This document shows, one piece after another, positions 51,877 through 61,137 of a stretch of 64,000 bases of DNA. Location of the stretch: positions 62,001-126,000 of the forward strand of contig JAYRWE010000080.1 of the NCBI GenBank assembly GCA_041918175.1, written 5' to 3'. The DNA comes from JABWAN01 sp041918175. Lineage in GTDB: Bacteria; Zhuqueibacterota; Zhuqueibacteria; Zhuqueibacterales; Zhuqueibacteraceae. Every line of letters starts with the position of its first letter. The first letter of the stretch is position 1. Under the pieces are notes generated by a model, which searched no databases, had not been told where the DNA came from, and was given only the letters and a program-made list of their open reading frames with translations. Both the position numbers and the translations under genes were made by a program.

Positions 51877-52971
51877 ATGATACTGCGAAAGATCAACCTT
51901 CGAAACTTTCGCAACTACGTCAGCTTGGAGTTGCGGTTTTCTGAAGAGTGCAATTTTTTTGTGGGGAACAATGCGCAAGGCAAGAGTAATTTGTTGGAAG
52001 CGATTCACGTGTTGGGATTGACGCGCGGGTTTCGCACCAATCAAGATCGCGATCTTGTTCGCCTCGGCAGCCCAAGCTATGAAGTATCCGGCGAGTTTGT
52101 TGATGAGTTGCAAGTTCGGCATGCGACTGTGGTTTGTTACGAAGTGGAGCGCGGGAAAGAAGCCAGTTTGAATCGCAAGCATATGGCAGCAACCGCGTGG
52201 GTCGGAAAATTTCCCATTGTGCTCTTCTCGCCGGAATGCCATAAAATTACCGGCGGCCCTCCGGCTGAACGCAGACGTTTTGTTGATATGTTGCTGTGTC
52301 AAAGTTCGCCTGCATATTTAGCGGACTTATTGGAATACAATCGCGTGTTGCGGCAGCGCAACACGTTGTTGGCGCAGCACGCACCTAGTAGCGCAAACAA
52401 TCTGTTGGCATGGAGCCAGGCACTCGCGGTCTTGGGATGCCGCCTAAGCTTGGCACGTTTGAAGTTCGTTAAGGAGTACGAACATATTTTAGCACAATCC
52501 TATCAACATATCTCCGGCTCCTCCCTGCCTTTTGTTTTGACCTATCGCACGCAGTTCCAAACGGAAGAGATCACGCCCGAAAGGCTTTTACACCTCTTGC
52601 AGCAATCGCGTGCTCAGGAAGAGCGGCGCAAGCGCACGCAAGTCGGTCCGCACTTTGACGAGTTTGTATTTGAAATCGACGGACGGGACTTGCGCAAATT
52701 CGGCTCACGAGGCGAGCAGAAAACCGCGCTCGTGGCGTTGAAATTGGCGGAAGCGTACTATCTGAAAACAAGAACCGGCACGGCGCCGCTCATCTTGTTG
52801 GATGATTTGACTTCGGAATTGGATAGCAATCGGATGCACAGCGCGCGCGATTATTTTCATGGTTGCGGACAGCTTTTTATAACTTCGACTGCGCCCATCA
52901 CAGAAGGATTTGCGCACGCGCACCAGAGTTACCGGATTCAAAACGGCACGTTAGAACTATTGCTGGATTAG
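51877..52971 (+). CDS. recF: DNA repair/replication protein RecF
   Basis: This 364-residue SMC-like ATPase loads RecA at gaps together with RecO and RecR. Walker A is GNNAQGKSNLLEAIH, the signature is GSRGEQKT, and Walker B with its D-loop is LILLDDLTSELD. Length and order are typical. The ATG at 51877 follows GCGGGA. It is separated from dciA by a single base. Confidence 0.95.
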   Translation: MILRKINLRNFRNYVSLELRFSEECNFFVGNNAQGKSNLLEAIHVLGLTRGFRTNQDRDLVRLGSPSYEVSGEFVDELQVRHATVVCYEVERGKEASLNRKHMAATAWVGKFPIVLFSPECHKITGGPPAERRRFVDMLLCQSSPAYLADLLEYNRVLRQRNTLLAQHAPSSANNLLAWSQALAVLGCRLSLARLKFVKEYEHILAQSYQHISGSSLPFVLTYRTQFQTEEITPERLLHLLQQSRAQEERRKRTQVGPHFDEFVFEIDGRDLRKFGSRGEQKTALVALKLAEAYYLKTRTGTAPLILLDDLTSELDSNRMHSARDYFHGCGQLFITSTAPITEGFAHAHQSYRIQNGTLELLLD

Positions 52972-52972
52972 T

Positions 52973-53266
52973 ATGGCGCGCACGATTGGAAATCTTTTAA
53001 ACGACATTTTACAGCAATACGGGCTTACGCAGCGGCTCAAAGAGTTTCAAGCCGTAGAAGCTTGGCCCGAAGTAGTGGGCGAAGCAATTGCTAAAATTAC
53101 GCAGGCCCGGGAAGTGCGCGACGGCCGGCTGTATGTTGAAATCGCAAGCATCGAGCGCGCGAGCAGTGCTTGGCGGAACGAGTTATACTTTATGAAAGCG
53201 GACATCATTCACAAACTGAACAGGAAGATCGGTCAAAATATCGTGCACGATATCATGTTTGTGTGA
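52973..53266 (+). CDS. dciA: DciA-like (DUF721) helicase-associated protein
   Basis: The 97-residue protein is a short DUF721/DciA protein. The KH-like pattern is seen in LKEFQAVEAWPEVVGEAIAK followed by GRLYVEIASIERASSAWRNE. DciA is the ancestral loader or regulator of the replicative helicase DnaB in bacteria that lack DnaC/DnaI, which fits a position beside recF and gyrB. The protein contains little beyond the core domain. Confidence 0.88.
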   Translation: MARTIGNLLNDILQQYGLTQRLKEFQAVEAWPEVVGEAIAKITQAREVRDGRLYVEIASIERASSAWRNELYFMKADIIHKLNRKIGQNIVHDIMFV

Positions 53267-53275
53267 GGTGTGGCA

Positions 53276-55408
53276 ATGGCCAAAAAAACTGCAAAAAAAA
53301 CGGCGAAGCCTGTAAGCAAAACGCCGGCAGCTTCAAATAAAGCAAGCGCGCCTCCCAAGAGCAAAGAGCGCGAATTGAAAAAAACGCAATCACCAGCGAC
53401 TGCTGATTTTAAGAAAGACATCAAAGTTATGGCGAAGGAAAAGGAAAACCTCTCCGAGGTTGAAAAGATAAAACCCCAGGACGGCAAAGAAGCCGAGAAA
53501 CCTGCGAGTGACGAATACACTTCCGATGCAATCACGGTGCTCAAGGGCCTCGAGGCCGTGCAGAAGCGGCCCGCGATGTATATCGGCGATACGTCGGTAA
53601 AGGGCTTTCATCACCTCGCGTATGAAGTCATCGACAACGCAATTGATGAAGCGCTCGCCGGACATTGCGATACGATCGATATTCGTATCAACGCCGAGGG
53701 CAGTTGCACTGTGGAAGACAATGGCCGCGGCATTCCGGTGGATATGCACAAAGAAATGCAACGCCCCGCGCTCGAAGTGGTTATGACCGTGCTCCACGCG
53801 GGCGGCAAGTTTGACAAAAAATCTTATAAAGTTTCCGGCGGTTTGCACGGCGTCGGCGTATCGGTAGTGAATGCGCTTTCTGAATGGCTCGAAGTGCATG
53901 TTGCACGCGACGGCAATCTCTATTCGCAAAAATATGAACGCGGCACACCGGTCACGGACGTCAAGATTATCGGTAAGCGCAAAGGCACAGGCACGAAAGT
54001 CACGTTCTTTCCCGACGCAGAAATTTTCGGCAAGACCAAATTCAACTTCGACATTCTGACCGAGCGCGTGCGCGAGTTAGCGTTCTTAAACAAGAATCTC
54101 AAACTCTCCATCAGCGACGAGCGCAGTGGCAAAGAGCACAAATTTCAATACAAAGGCGGCATCGCGCAGTTTGTGCAATACATTGACGAAACGCGTGAAG
54201 CCATTATGAATAAGCCGATTTATCTCGACGGCGAGCGTGAAGGCGTGCCCATTGAAATCGCGCTGCAATACAACGACGGCTATAACGAGAACATTTTTAC
54301 ATACGTCAACAACATCCACACGGTCGAGGGCGGTTCGCACATGGTCGGCTTCAAAGCGGCATTGACGAAGACGATCAACACCTACGCGACGAAGAACAAT
54401 CTCATCAAAGAAAAGGACAATATTCAGCTCTCGGGCGAAGACGTGCGCGAAGGCTTGACCGCGGTGGTGAGCGTGAAGGTCGCAGAGCCGCAGTTTGAAG
54501 GGCAAACAAAGACTAAGCTCGGCAACAGCGAAATTCGCGGCATAGTCGAATCGTTTTGTAATGAAGGTTTTGCCTCATTCTTTGAAAACAATCCTCCGGT
54601 TGCGCGCAAGATTGTTGAAAAATGTTTGCTCGCTGCGCGCTCGCGTGAAGCCGCGCGCAAGGCCCGCGAGCTGACGCGCAAGAAGGGCGGCCTCGATAGC
54701 AGCGGTCTTCCCGGCAAACTTGCGGACTGCTCCATCACAGATCCGGAGCATTGCGAAATATACATCGTCGAGGGCGACTCCGCTGGCGGCTCCGCCAAGC
54801 AGGGCCGCGATCGCACCTTTCAAGCGATTCTGCCGATCAAAGGCAAAATTTTAAACGTGGAAAAGGCGCGGCTCGATAAGATTCTTTCGAATGAAGAAAT
54901 TCGCACGCTCGTGACCGCGCTGGGCACGGGCATTGGCAGCGATGATTTCGATCTCTCACGTTTGCGTTATGGCCGCGTGATCATCATGACTGATGCGGAC
55001 GTGGACGGCTCGCACATTCGCACGTTGCTGCTCACGTTTTTCTTTCGCTATATGAAAGAGTTGATTGAGCAGAGCAAAATTTATATCGCGCAGCCGCCGC
55101 TCTATCGCGTGTGGAAGAGCAAAGAAGAATTCTATTGCTACGACGACGACGAGAAGGACGCCGTGCTCAAGCGTTTCGACAACAAAGACAATGTGAATGT
55201 GCAGCGCTACAAAGGTCTCGGCGAAATGAATCCCGAGCAATTGTGGAAGACCACGATGGATCCGGAGCAACGCACCATGAAGCTCGTCACCATTGAAGAA
55301 GGCTTTGAAGCGGACATACTCTTCTCCACCCTCATGGGCGACAAAGTCGAGCCGCGCCGCAAGTTCATAGAAGAGAACGCGAAGTATGTGAGAAATTTGG
55401 ATGTGTGA
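53276..55408 (+). CDS. gyrB: DNA gyrase subunit B with lysine/alanine-rich N-terminal extension
   Basis: This 710-residue subunit supplies the ATPase of DNA gyrase. After the extension come the GHKL motifs (DNAIDEALAG, EDNGRGIPVD, GGLHGVGVSVVNALS), the transducer domain, the TOPRIM motifs (YIVEGDSAGGSAKQGRDR, DADVDGSHIRTLLL) and the C-terminal tail GLGEMNPEQLWKTTMDP. The body begins at about residue 78 (YTSDAITVLKGLEAVQKRPA). The first 77 residues are low-complexity Lys/Ala/Pro/Ser (AKKTAKKTAKP), unusual for GyrB. ATG 53276 has GAGGTG upstream; an internal ATG at 53429 would remove most of the extension. The toxin-antitoxin genes that follow separate it from gyrA. Confidence 0.95.
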   Translation: MAKKTAKKTAKPVSKTPAASNKASAPPKSKERELKKTQSPATADFKKDIKVMAKEKENLSEVEKIKPQDGKEAEKPASDEYTSDAITVLKGLEAVQKRPAMYIGDTSVKGFHHLAYEVIDNAIDEALAGHCDTIDIRINAEGSCTVEDNGRGIPVDMHKEMQRPALEVVMTVLHAGGKFDKKSYKVSGGLHGVGVSVVNALSEWLEVHVARDGNLYSQKYERGTPVTDVKIIGKRKGTGTKVTFFPDAEIFGKTKFNFDILTERVRELAFLNKNLKLSISDERSGKEHKFQYKGGIAQFVQYIDETREAIMNKPIYLDGEREGVPIEIALQYNDGYNENIFTYVNNIHTVEGGSHMVGFKAALTKTINTYATKNNLIKEKDNIQLSGEDVREGLTAVVSVKVAEPQFEGQTKTKLGNSEIRGIVESFCNEGFASFFENNPPVARKIVEKCLLAARSREAARKARELTRKKGGLDSSGLPGKLADCSITDPEHCEIYIVEGDSAGGSAKQGRDRTFQAILPIKGKILNVEKARLDKILSNEEIRTLVTALGTGIGSDDFDLSRLRYGRVIIMTDADVDGSHIRTLLLTFFFRYMKELIEQSKIYIAQPPLYRVWKSKEEFYCYDDDEKDAVLKRFDNKDNVNVQRYKGLGEMNPEQLWKTTMDPEQRTMKLVTIEEGFEADILFSTLMGDKVEPRRKFIEENAKYVRNLDV

Positions 55409-55443
55409 GCGATCAAGTCATCGCTCATGCGTTCTTCCGGCGC

Positions 55444-55471
55444 CTGTCAGTCTGAAAGAATCTTTTTAGGC
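55444..55471 (+). repeat. Half-unit of the AGGAATCTTTTTA repeat
   Basis: CTGTCAGTCTGAAAGAATCTTTTTAGG matches one side of the inverted repeat at 38050-38118. Its final AGG may serve as part of the ribosome site for the next small gene. Confidence 0.5.
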
Positions 55472-55473
55472 AC

Positions 55474-55719
55474 ATGGTTCAAAAAGACGAAACCACATAC
55501 TTGCTGAAAGCGGTAGAAAATATTGAGCAAGGCCGCAATCTGGTAACGATAAACATCGATGAATTGCCAAGAGAAGTGAGTACACAGGCGGATAAAGTTG
55601 AACCTCGGGATTCTTCAACAAAAGCCAGGAGCGCTTTTCGCGCTTTAGGTAAAAACGCCAAAGCAGGAAAACTCCTCAATGCGGCCGTTGAGCATGATCG
55701 TTATCTTTATGGGACGTAG
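55474..55719 (+). CDS. Small hypothetical protein
   Basis: The 81-residue protein contains DETTYLLKAVENIEQGRNLVTI and a hydrophilic tail ending VEHDRYLYGT. I do not recognise a family. The terminal DRYLYG is reminiscent of PIN- or antitoxin-associated short proteins, but this is weak. It is 12 bases upstream of another small gene in the same direction and sits in the toxin-antitoxin island between gyrB and gyrA, so it may belong to a two-gene module. Confidence 0.5.
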   Translation: MVQKDETTYLLKAVENIEQGRNLVTINIDELPREVSTQADKVEPRDSSTKARSAFRALGKNAKAGKLLNAAVEHDRYLYGT

Positions 55720-55731
55720 AAAGGAAGTTAT

Positions 55732-55968
55732 ATGAAAGCTAAAATTGAAACTCCGTTTGACGATGAATTACGTCCCGAGTACGACGAAACCGTATTGAAA
55801 GATGGTGTTCGCGGAAAATATGTCGCGCGTTACCGCAGCGGCACCAATATCGTTTTGCTGGCGCCGGATGTAGCCGCCGCGTTTCCAACTGCTGAAGCTG
55901 TGAATGAGGCGCTGCGATTGTTGCTGAAAGTGGCGCAACAATCTACGGCAACAGCGGGTGCGCATTGA
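55732..55968 (+). CDS. Small antitoxin-like protein
   Basis: The 78-residue protein contains GVRGKYVARYRSGTNIVLLA followed by PDVAAAFPTAEAVNEALRLL. This pattern occurs in a widespread family of short proteins found next to toxin-like genes, usually interpreted as antitoxins. AAGGAAG precedes the ATG. With the gene just upstream it could form a pair; which of the two is the toxin, if any, cannot be told. A conserved family is likely, but its function is inference. Confidence 0.6.
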   Translation: MKAKIETPFDDELRPEYDETVLKDGVRGKYVARYRSGTNIVLLAPDVAAAFPTAEAVNEALRLLLKVAQQSTATAGAH

Positions 55969-56055
55969 CGAACTCGACCAACCGCGTCGGCATTTCGAAA
56001 TTGCCGGGCGCAACGGAGAAAAGAGGGGAAGCATTTACTCTGCAGAAGCAATGAC

Positions 56056-56277
56056 ATGTCGACGAAACCGACTCCAATTTGCGGCCAGCACAACCTCCCC
56101 AAAGAGTGGCGGTCAACTTCGTTCGAATATAACGATGCGGGCGTTTCCGTCCGTGTGCCCAATGTTTACGCATGAGTCTGTCTAATCGATGGCGCGGCCT
56201 CATACACGCCTGAAACGACGGACGAACTTGTGCTCACAGTGCGAAAGTTGATTGAAACAGCGAAACGCGGTGATTGA
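56056..56277 (+). pseudogene. Possible degraded HicB/DUF1902-like gene with internal stop
   Basis: One frame reads SFEYNDAGVSVRVPNVYA, then TGA at 56173-56175, then IDGAASYTPETTDELVLTVR and KLIETAKRGD before a second stop. The spacing of a beta-strand pair followed by an amphipathic helix resembles HicB-like or DUF1902 antitoxins, interrupted by one nonsense codon. The remaining part of the 343-base gap has no other gene. Confidence 0.35.
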
Positions 56278-56311
56278 CGGTTGTCGATGATATGTTGAAG
56301 GAGTTGCTCGG

Positions 56312-56644
56312 ATGAAAACAGCAAGTGTAAACTCAAACAAGCGCAAAGCTTCCACAAAAAAACTGGCGCAGGAAATTTACGGCGGAGAAAAATACGAATA
56401 CTATCCGCTCGGCAAATACGTCGTCGCCGCACCAGGCGTTTGCGGCGGCCGACCGACATTCAAATACACGAGATTGGAAGTAAGCTTCATTCTTGCTCTT
56501 CTTTCGACGGGCAAAACGATTGAGCAAGTTGTTCAAGCCTATTCTCTCAGCCGAATAACGCCCGAGGCTATACAAGAAGCCATTACTCTTGCGAACCAAG
56601 CGTTACTGCGGTCGGCTAAAAGGCGCAGGCTTGCGACGGCATGA
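56312..56644 (+). CDS. DUF433 family antitoxin
   Basis: The 110-residue protein carries a DUF433 domain at its C-terminal half: APGVCGGRPTFKYTRLEVSF and then LLSTGKTIEQVVQAY and ITPEAIQEAITLA, the usual winged-helix-like pattern. The first 35 residues (KRKASTKKLAQEIYGGEKYEY) are a charged extension. It overlaps the next gene by the ATGA tetranucleotide. DUF433 proteins are antitoxins to DUF5615 PIN-like toxins. Confidence 0.85.
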   Translation: MKTASVNSNKRKASTKKLAQEIYGGEKYEYYPLGKYVVAAPGVCGGRPTFKYTRLEVSFILALLSTGKTIEQVVQAYSLSRITPEAIQEAITLANQALLRSAKRRRLATA

Positions 56645-57039
56645 TCGTGCTTGATGAACATCTCTATGACCCGTTGATCATAGCCGATATTTCAAGTTGG
56701 TTCTCAGGTCAAGTAGCTCCATTGATCAAATTGCGCCCAGGGTCGTTAATAAAAGACGATGTAATTCCGACATTGCTGCGCAAAGGGTCTGAGCCGACCT
56801 TCGTTACCATCAACGTCACTGATTTTTGGAAAAGAACCATCCCGCACAACGGTTTCTGCATTATCACGGTAGCGTTGACTCAAACGCAAGTAAACGAAGT
56901 TCCGAATCTTCTGCGTCGCCTCATGCACTTGCCGGAATTTAAAACGAAAGCATTACGAATGGGGAAAGTGATTCACGTGACTCAAAAACACATTGAATAT
57001 TACGAAGCTGATCGCAGCATTCAGCGATTGCAGTGGTGA
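56641..57039 (+). CDS. DUF5615-like PIN-superfamily toxin
   Basis: The 132-residue protein starts MIVLDEHLYDPLI, with the aspartate of the PIN active site at position 5, followed by KDDVIPTLLRKG and VTINVTDFW, which place the other acidic residues. It is paired with the DUF433 gene through a 4-base overlap. The predicted activity is RNA cleavage. The sequence is longer than many DUF5615 proteins, with a C-terminal tail (KTKALRMGKVIHVTQKHIEY). It ends 40 bases before gyrA. Confidence 0.8.
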   Translation: MIVLDEHLYDPLIIADISSWFSGQVAPLIKLRPGSLIKDDVIPTLLRKGSEPTFVTINVTDFWKRTIPHNGFCIITVALTQTQVNEVPNLLRRLMHLPEFKTKALRMGKVIHVTQKHIEYYEADRSIQRLQW

Positions 57040-57079
57040 GTTAATTCGTAAGTCAAAATCAAAACGCAATAAAGGAATC

Positions 57080-59524
57080 ATGGACACCAAACGCGATAGA
57101 ATCATTCCCGTATATCTCGAAGAAGAGATCAAGGACTCGTACCTCGACTATTCGATGTCCGTTATTGTTGCGCGCGCGTTGCCGGACGTGCGAGACGGCA
57201 TGAAGCCCGTGCATCGCCGCGTGCTGTATGGCATGCACGAGTTGAGCCTGCGTCCGAACTCGGCGTACAAAAAGTCCGCGCGCCTCGTGGGCGAAGTGCT
57301 TGGTAAATACCATCCGCATGGCGATCTCGCGGTGTACGAAACCATCGTGCGCATGGCGCAGGATTTCTCGCTGCGTTATCCGCTCGTGGACGGACAGGGC
57401 AACTTCGGCTCGGTGGACGGCGACTCGCCCGCAGCCATGCGTTACACTGAAGTGCGCATGACGCACATCGCCGAAGAAGCGCTGCGCGATTTGGAAAAAG
57501 AGACGGTCGATTGGAATTCCAACTTCGACGACACGCTCAAAGAGCCTGCGGTGCTTCCGACAGTGTTGCCGAATTTGCTCGTCAACGGCAGTTCGGGTAT
57601 CGCGGTCGGCATGGCCACGAACATCCCTCCGCACAATTTGGGTGAAGTCATCGATGCGCTCATTGCACTGATCAATGATCCGGAAATAAAAATCGAAAAG
57701 TTGATGAAGCACGTGAAGGGGCCGGACTTTCCGACAGCGGGCATTATTTACGGTCGCGAGGGTATCGACGAGGCGTATCGCACGGGCCGCGGCAAGATCA
57801 TTGTGCGTGCGCGCACGGTGCTTGAAGAGTTGCGCGGCGGCAGACAGAATATCATCGTCACCGAGTTGCCGTATCAAGTCAATAAAGCGAATTTGCACGA
57901 GAAGATCGATGAGCTTGTGCGCGATAAGAAGGTTGAAGGCATTCGCGCCACGCGCGACGAGAGCGACCGCGACGGTATGCGCCTCGTGCTCGAGCTGAAA
58001 GGCGACGCGAACCCCGAGATCATTCTCAATAATCTCTACAAACACACATCGATGCAAATCACCTTCGGCACAATCATGCTCGCGCTGGTGAAGGGCGAGC
58101 CGAAGGTGCTCAACCTCAAAGAGATTCTGCAAGCGTTCGTGGACTTCCGCCACGAAGTCGTGGTGCGCCGCACGAAGTTCGAGCTTGATAAAGCCGAGAA
58201 GCGCGCGCACATTCTCGAAGGCTTGCGCATCTGCATAAACAACATCGACGAGATCGTTGCGCTCATCAAAAAGGCGAAAGACCCCGGAACGGCGAAGGAC
58301 GCCTTGATGAAACGCTTCAAGCTCAGCGAGGTGCAAGCGCAAGCCATTCTCGATATGCGTTTGCAACGCTTGACCGGCCTCGAGCGCGACAAGATTGAAG
58401 CCGAGTATAAAGAAGTGCTGAAGCTTATTAAAGAGCTGAAAGAGTTGCTCGCGAACAAAGCGAAGCGTATGGATATGATCGCCCAAGAACTCAAAGAGCT
58501 AAAGGAAAATTACGGCGACGAGCGCCGTACAGAGATTGTATCCGAGACCACTGAGTTCAAAATGGAGGACATGATCGCCGAAGAGGAGGTCGTGATCACG
58601 ATTTCGCACACAGGTTTTATCAAGCGCATTCCGGTGTCGCGTTATCGCCGGCAAAGCCGCGGCGGACGCGGCGTCACCGGCGCGAAGACGAGCGAGCAGG
58701 ATTGGGTCGAGCATTTGTTCATCGCTTCGACGCATCACTATGTCATGTTCTTTACGGACAAGGGACATTGCTATTGGCTGAAGGTTTACGACATACCCGA
58801 AGCTTCAAAAGACTCCAAAGGCCGTGCGATCGTAAACCTGCTCTCGATATCGAAAGAAGAGAAGATCGCCGCGTTTGTGGCGGTGAAAGAGTTCAGCGAA
58901 AATCAATTTATTGCGTTCGCCACCAAGAAGGGCGTGGTGAAGAAAACCTCGCTCGACGCGTTTTCGAATCCGCGCAAGGCCGGCATAAGCGCTATTAGTA
59001 TCGACTCGGGCGACGAAGTGATCAGCGCGATGATTACGGACGGTTCGATGGATCTCATGCTCGGCACGCACAACGGCATGGCGATTCGCTTCCATGAAAA
59101 CGAAGTGCGTGAAATGGGCCGCGCCGCCGGCGGCGTTAAAGGCATCTCGCTCGATGATAAAGATTTTGCCGTGGGCATGATCGAACTGAAACGCGAAGGT
59201 ACGATTCTCGTCGTGAGCGAAAACGGCTATGGCAAACGCAGCGAGTCGAAAGATTATAAAGTGCAGCATCGCGGCGGCTCAGGCTTGATCACCCTGAAAG
59301 TGACCGATAAAGTCGGCAACATGGTTTCAATCAAAGAGGTGGTCGATGAAGACGATCTCATGATCATCACCGCCAAAGGCGTGGTCATTCGCCAAAAGGT
59401 GAAAGACATCAACGTGATCAGCCGCAACACCCAAGGCGTGCGCTTGATTCGCTTGGATAGCGGCGATCGCATCGCGTCGATTGCGCGCGTTGTGGCGGAA
59501 GATGAAGCAGGTGGCGAAGAGTAA
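57080..59524 (+). CDS. gyrA: DNA gyrase subunit A
   Basis: This 814-residue subunit breaks and rejoins DNA. The N-terminal start MDTKRDRIIPVYLEEEIKDS is normal and has AAAGGA upstream. The QRDR region (HPHGDLAVYETIVRMAQDFS) is wild-type-like at the Ser83-equivalent, which reads alanine in HGDLAVY, as in many species. The catalytic tyrosine is in SPAAMRYTEVRM. The C-terminal pinwheel has a GyrA-box variant, RQSRGGRGVTG, in place of QRRGGKG, which supports gyrase rather than topoisomerase IV. Open codons upstream to 56993 are not used. It is separated from gyrB by the toxin-antitoxin island. Confidence 0.97.
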   Translation: MDTKRDRIIPVYLEEEIKDSYLDYSMSVIVARALPDVRDGMKPVHRRVLYGMHELSLRPNSAYKKSARLVGEVLGKYHPHGDLAVYETIVRMAQDFSLRYPLVDGQGNFGSVDGDSPAAMRYTEVRMTHIAEEALRDLEKETVDWNSNFDDTLKEPAVLPTVLPNLLVNGSSGIAVGMATNIPPHNLGEVIDALIALINDPEIKIEKLMKHVKGPDFPTAGIIYGREGIDEAYRTGRGKIIVRARTVLEELRGGRQNIIVTELPYQVNKANLHEKIDELVRDKKVEGIRATRDESDRDGMRLVLELKGDANPEIILNNLYKHTSMQITFGTIMLALVKGEPKVLNLKEILQAFVDFRHEVVVRRTKFELDKAEKRAHILEGLRICINNIDEIVALIKKAKDPGTAKDALMKRFKLSEVQAQAILDMRLQRLTGLERDKIEAEYKEVLKLIKELKELLANKAKRMDMIAQELKELKENYGDERRTEIVSETTEFKMEDMIAEEEVVITISHTGFIKRIPVSRYRRQSRGGRGVTGAKTSEQDWVEHLFIASTHHYVMFFTDKGHCYWLKVYDIPEASKDSKGRAIVNLLSISKEEKIAAFVAVKEFSENQFIAFATKKGVVKKTSLDAFSNPRKAGISAISIDSGDEVISAMITDGSMDLMLGTHNGMAIRFHENEVREMGRAAGGVKGISLDDKDFAVGMIELKREGTILVVSENGYGKRSESKDYKVQHRGGSGLITLKVTDKVGNMVSIKEVVDEDDLMIITAKGVVIRQKVKDINVISRNTQGVRLIRLDSGDRIASIARVVAEDEAGGEE

Positions 59525-59715
59525 TTGCTTGTTCTAAGCTGATCTAGTTGTACAAACGGCAAAGACTTGCTCCCACGAAAATGGAACTAGCGCGAAGAAA
59601 GCTTGTGTCTTCGTGTGTGTTCCCGCGTCGTGGGAAAAATGGGTTCCGGCTCGTCAACTTTATGATGAGACGGTTGTTTTACGGGCTGATTCAATCAAGA
59701 ATGGTTAGGAATACA

Positions 59716-61086
59716 ATGCGAGCGGATGCGCCCAACCACATTTCAACGAGCGGTACGCAGCGCCGAGCCAAGCGCGATTATTGGGATATGGAGCGGGAAA
59801 AACTCGTTGCAGGTTTGATGACGAGGATTGCAAAACAAGGGGAAATGATCGCGCTGCACGACTTGCTCGCTATGGATTTGCCGGAAGTGTTGAAGGTGGT
59901 TTTGCGCAATCATGCGCGCAACGTGGTGCGCAGTGAGAAGCCGCTCTCATTGCAAACCCATCGCCGGTTCGAATTGGAAGATGCGGACATTCGAAGACAG
60001 TTTCGCGAGCTGCGCGATGGACTGGCCGAGCGTATTGTGTTCGAAGCCGTAGAACTGAAGCCGATATTGAATTTCGGCGTGCGTTTACAGTTTGATTTGA
60101 TCGTGCGGCCGCGCGCCTTTTTAGAGAATCTGCTTTTTCAACATGCAACCGACCGCGAGCGTGACGATGTGCTCGTCATTCTCATGGGCTTTCATGATGC
60201 GCGCGAATTTGTTGCGACGTGCATTGATCGCGTGAACGGCTATGCTTTTCCGACGATCACGAAAGAAAATTTTTTTGATTTGTGCCGGCAAGTCGAGCGC
60301 GAAGTTTACGGCAAGAATACCGTCGTAGCATTTATGGCCGATGTGCGCGCCTATCAAGCATATTGTCAAAACCTCCTCGGACTTGGCGCGCCGAGCGAGA
60401 TTTTGGACAATCAAGTCATTCTTGCGATGTTGAATGAACGCCGATTGACGGAGCTGTCGGAAGGTTTGCTGCCCGAGTTTGCAAAAAAAGAAAATTGGCT
60501 CATTGGCGAAGTTGAAAGCTTGTTGCAAGAATGCGTGGCAAAGTCAGGAGGGGAAGCCGCGCAACCCGCCGGGGTGTCTGCAATAGACATGAGCAATTTT
60601 TTGGAAGAAGCCGCGAGTGAAATTGAGAATCAATTGGTGCAAACCTCTTTGCGCGAATTGCGCTCGACGCAAGCAGAGGCGGCGCCTTTGCCGGTTAATG
60701 CGGACAGGCAGGCGGCGCTGCCGTTAGAAGAAAAACTCGATGCTGCACCACCTGCGCCGATTAAGAAGCTTCCGCTAATTCGTTTCGAGGAAGAAGAGCC
60801 GGTCATGATTTCACGCGCGAAGCTGGAGCAACAGCCCAATGGCCCATTTCCGGCGTTGGTGAAATTGATTGATGATAAAAACCGCAAGCTCTTCATCAAA
60901 AGCATTTTTGCGCGAGATGAAGAAGCTTTCGCCGATTTTGTCCAGCGCTTGGAAGTGATTCAGACTTGGAAGGAAGCAAAGGCGCTTTTCGATGGTGAGC
61001 TGAATCGCCGCAAGCTAAATCCCTATACAAAAGAGGCGATTCGTTTTAGTGATGTGATCTTTAGCAGGTATTTCGCTAAGCGGTAA
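59716..61086 (+). CDS. Conserved-looking hypothetical protein downstream of gyrA
   Basis: The 456-residue hydrophilic protein has no signal peptide or membrane segment. It contains long helical stretches (RKDYWDMEREKLVAGLMTRI-type pattern near the start), an acidic/proline-rich middle (AAPLPVNADRQAALPLEEK) and a C-terminal helical domain (DKNRKLFIKSIFARDEEAFA). I do not recognise a family. The ATG at 59716 has TTAGGA 5 bases upstream; ATG 59701 is in frame. Position beside gyrA and the coding quality suggest it is real. Confidence 0.7.
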   Translation: MRADAPNHISTSGTQRRAKRDYWDMEREKLVAGLMTRIAKQGEMIALHDLLAMDLPEVLKVVLRNHARNVVRSEKPLSLQTHRRFELEDADIRRQFRELRDGLAERIVFEAVELKPILNFGVRLQFDLIVRPRAFLENLLFQHATDRERDDVLVILMGFHDAREFVATCIDRVNGYAFPTITKENFFDLCRQVEREVYGKNTVVAFMADVRAYQAYCQNLLGLGAPSEILDNQVILAMLNERRLTELSEGLLPEFAKKENWLIGEVESLLQECVAKSGGEAAQPAGVSAIDMSNFLEEAASEIENQLVQTSLRELRSTQAEAAPLPVNADRQAALPLEEKLDAAPPAPIKKLPLIRFEEEEPVMISRAKLEQQPNGPFPALVKLIDDKNRKLFIKSIFARDEEAFADFVQRLEVIQTWKEAKALFDGELNRRKLNPYTKEAIRFSDVIFSRYFAKR

Positions 61087-61137
61087 ACGCGAGGCGAAGA
61101 TTTTCCGAATGGGGCAAAGTTTAGAATAGAGATGTTC

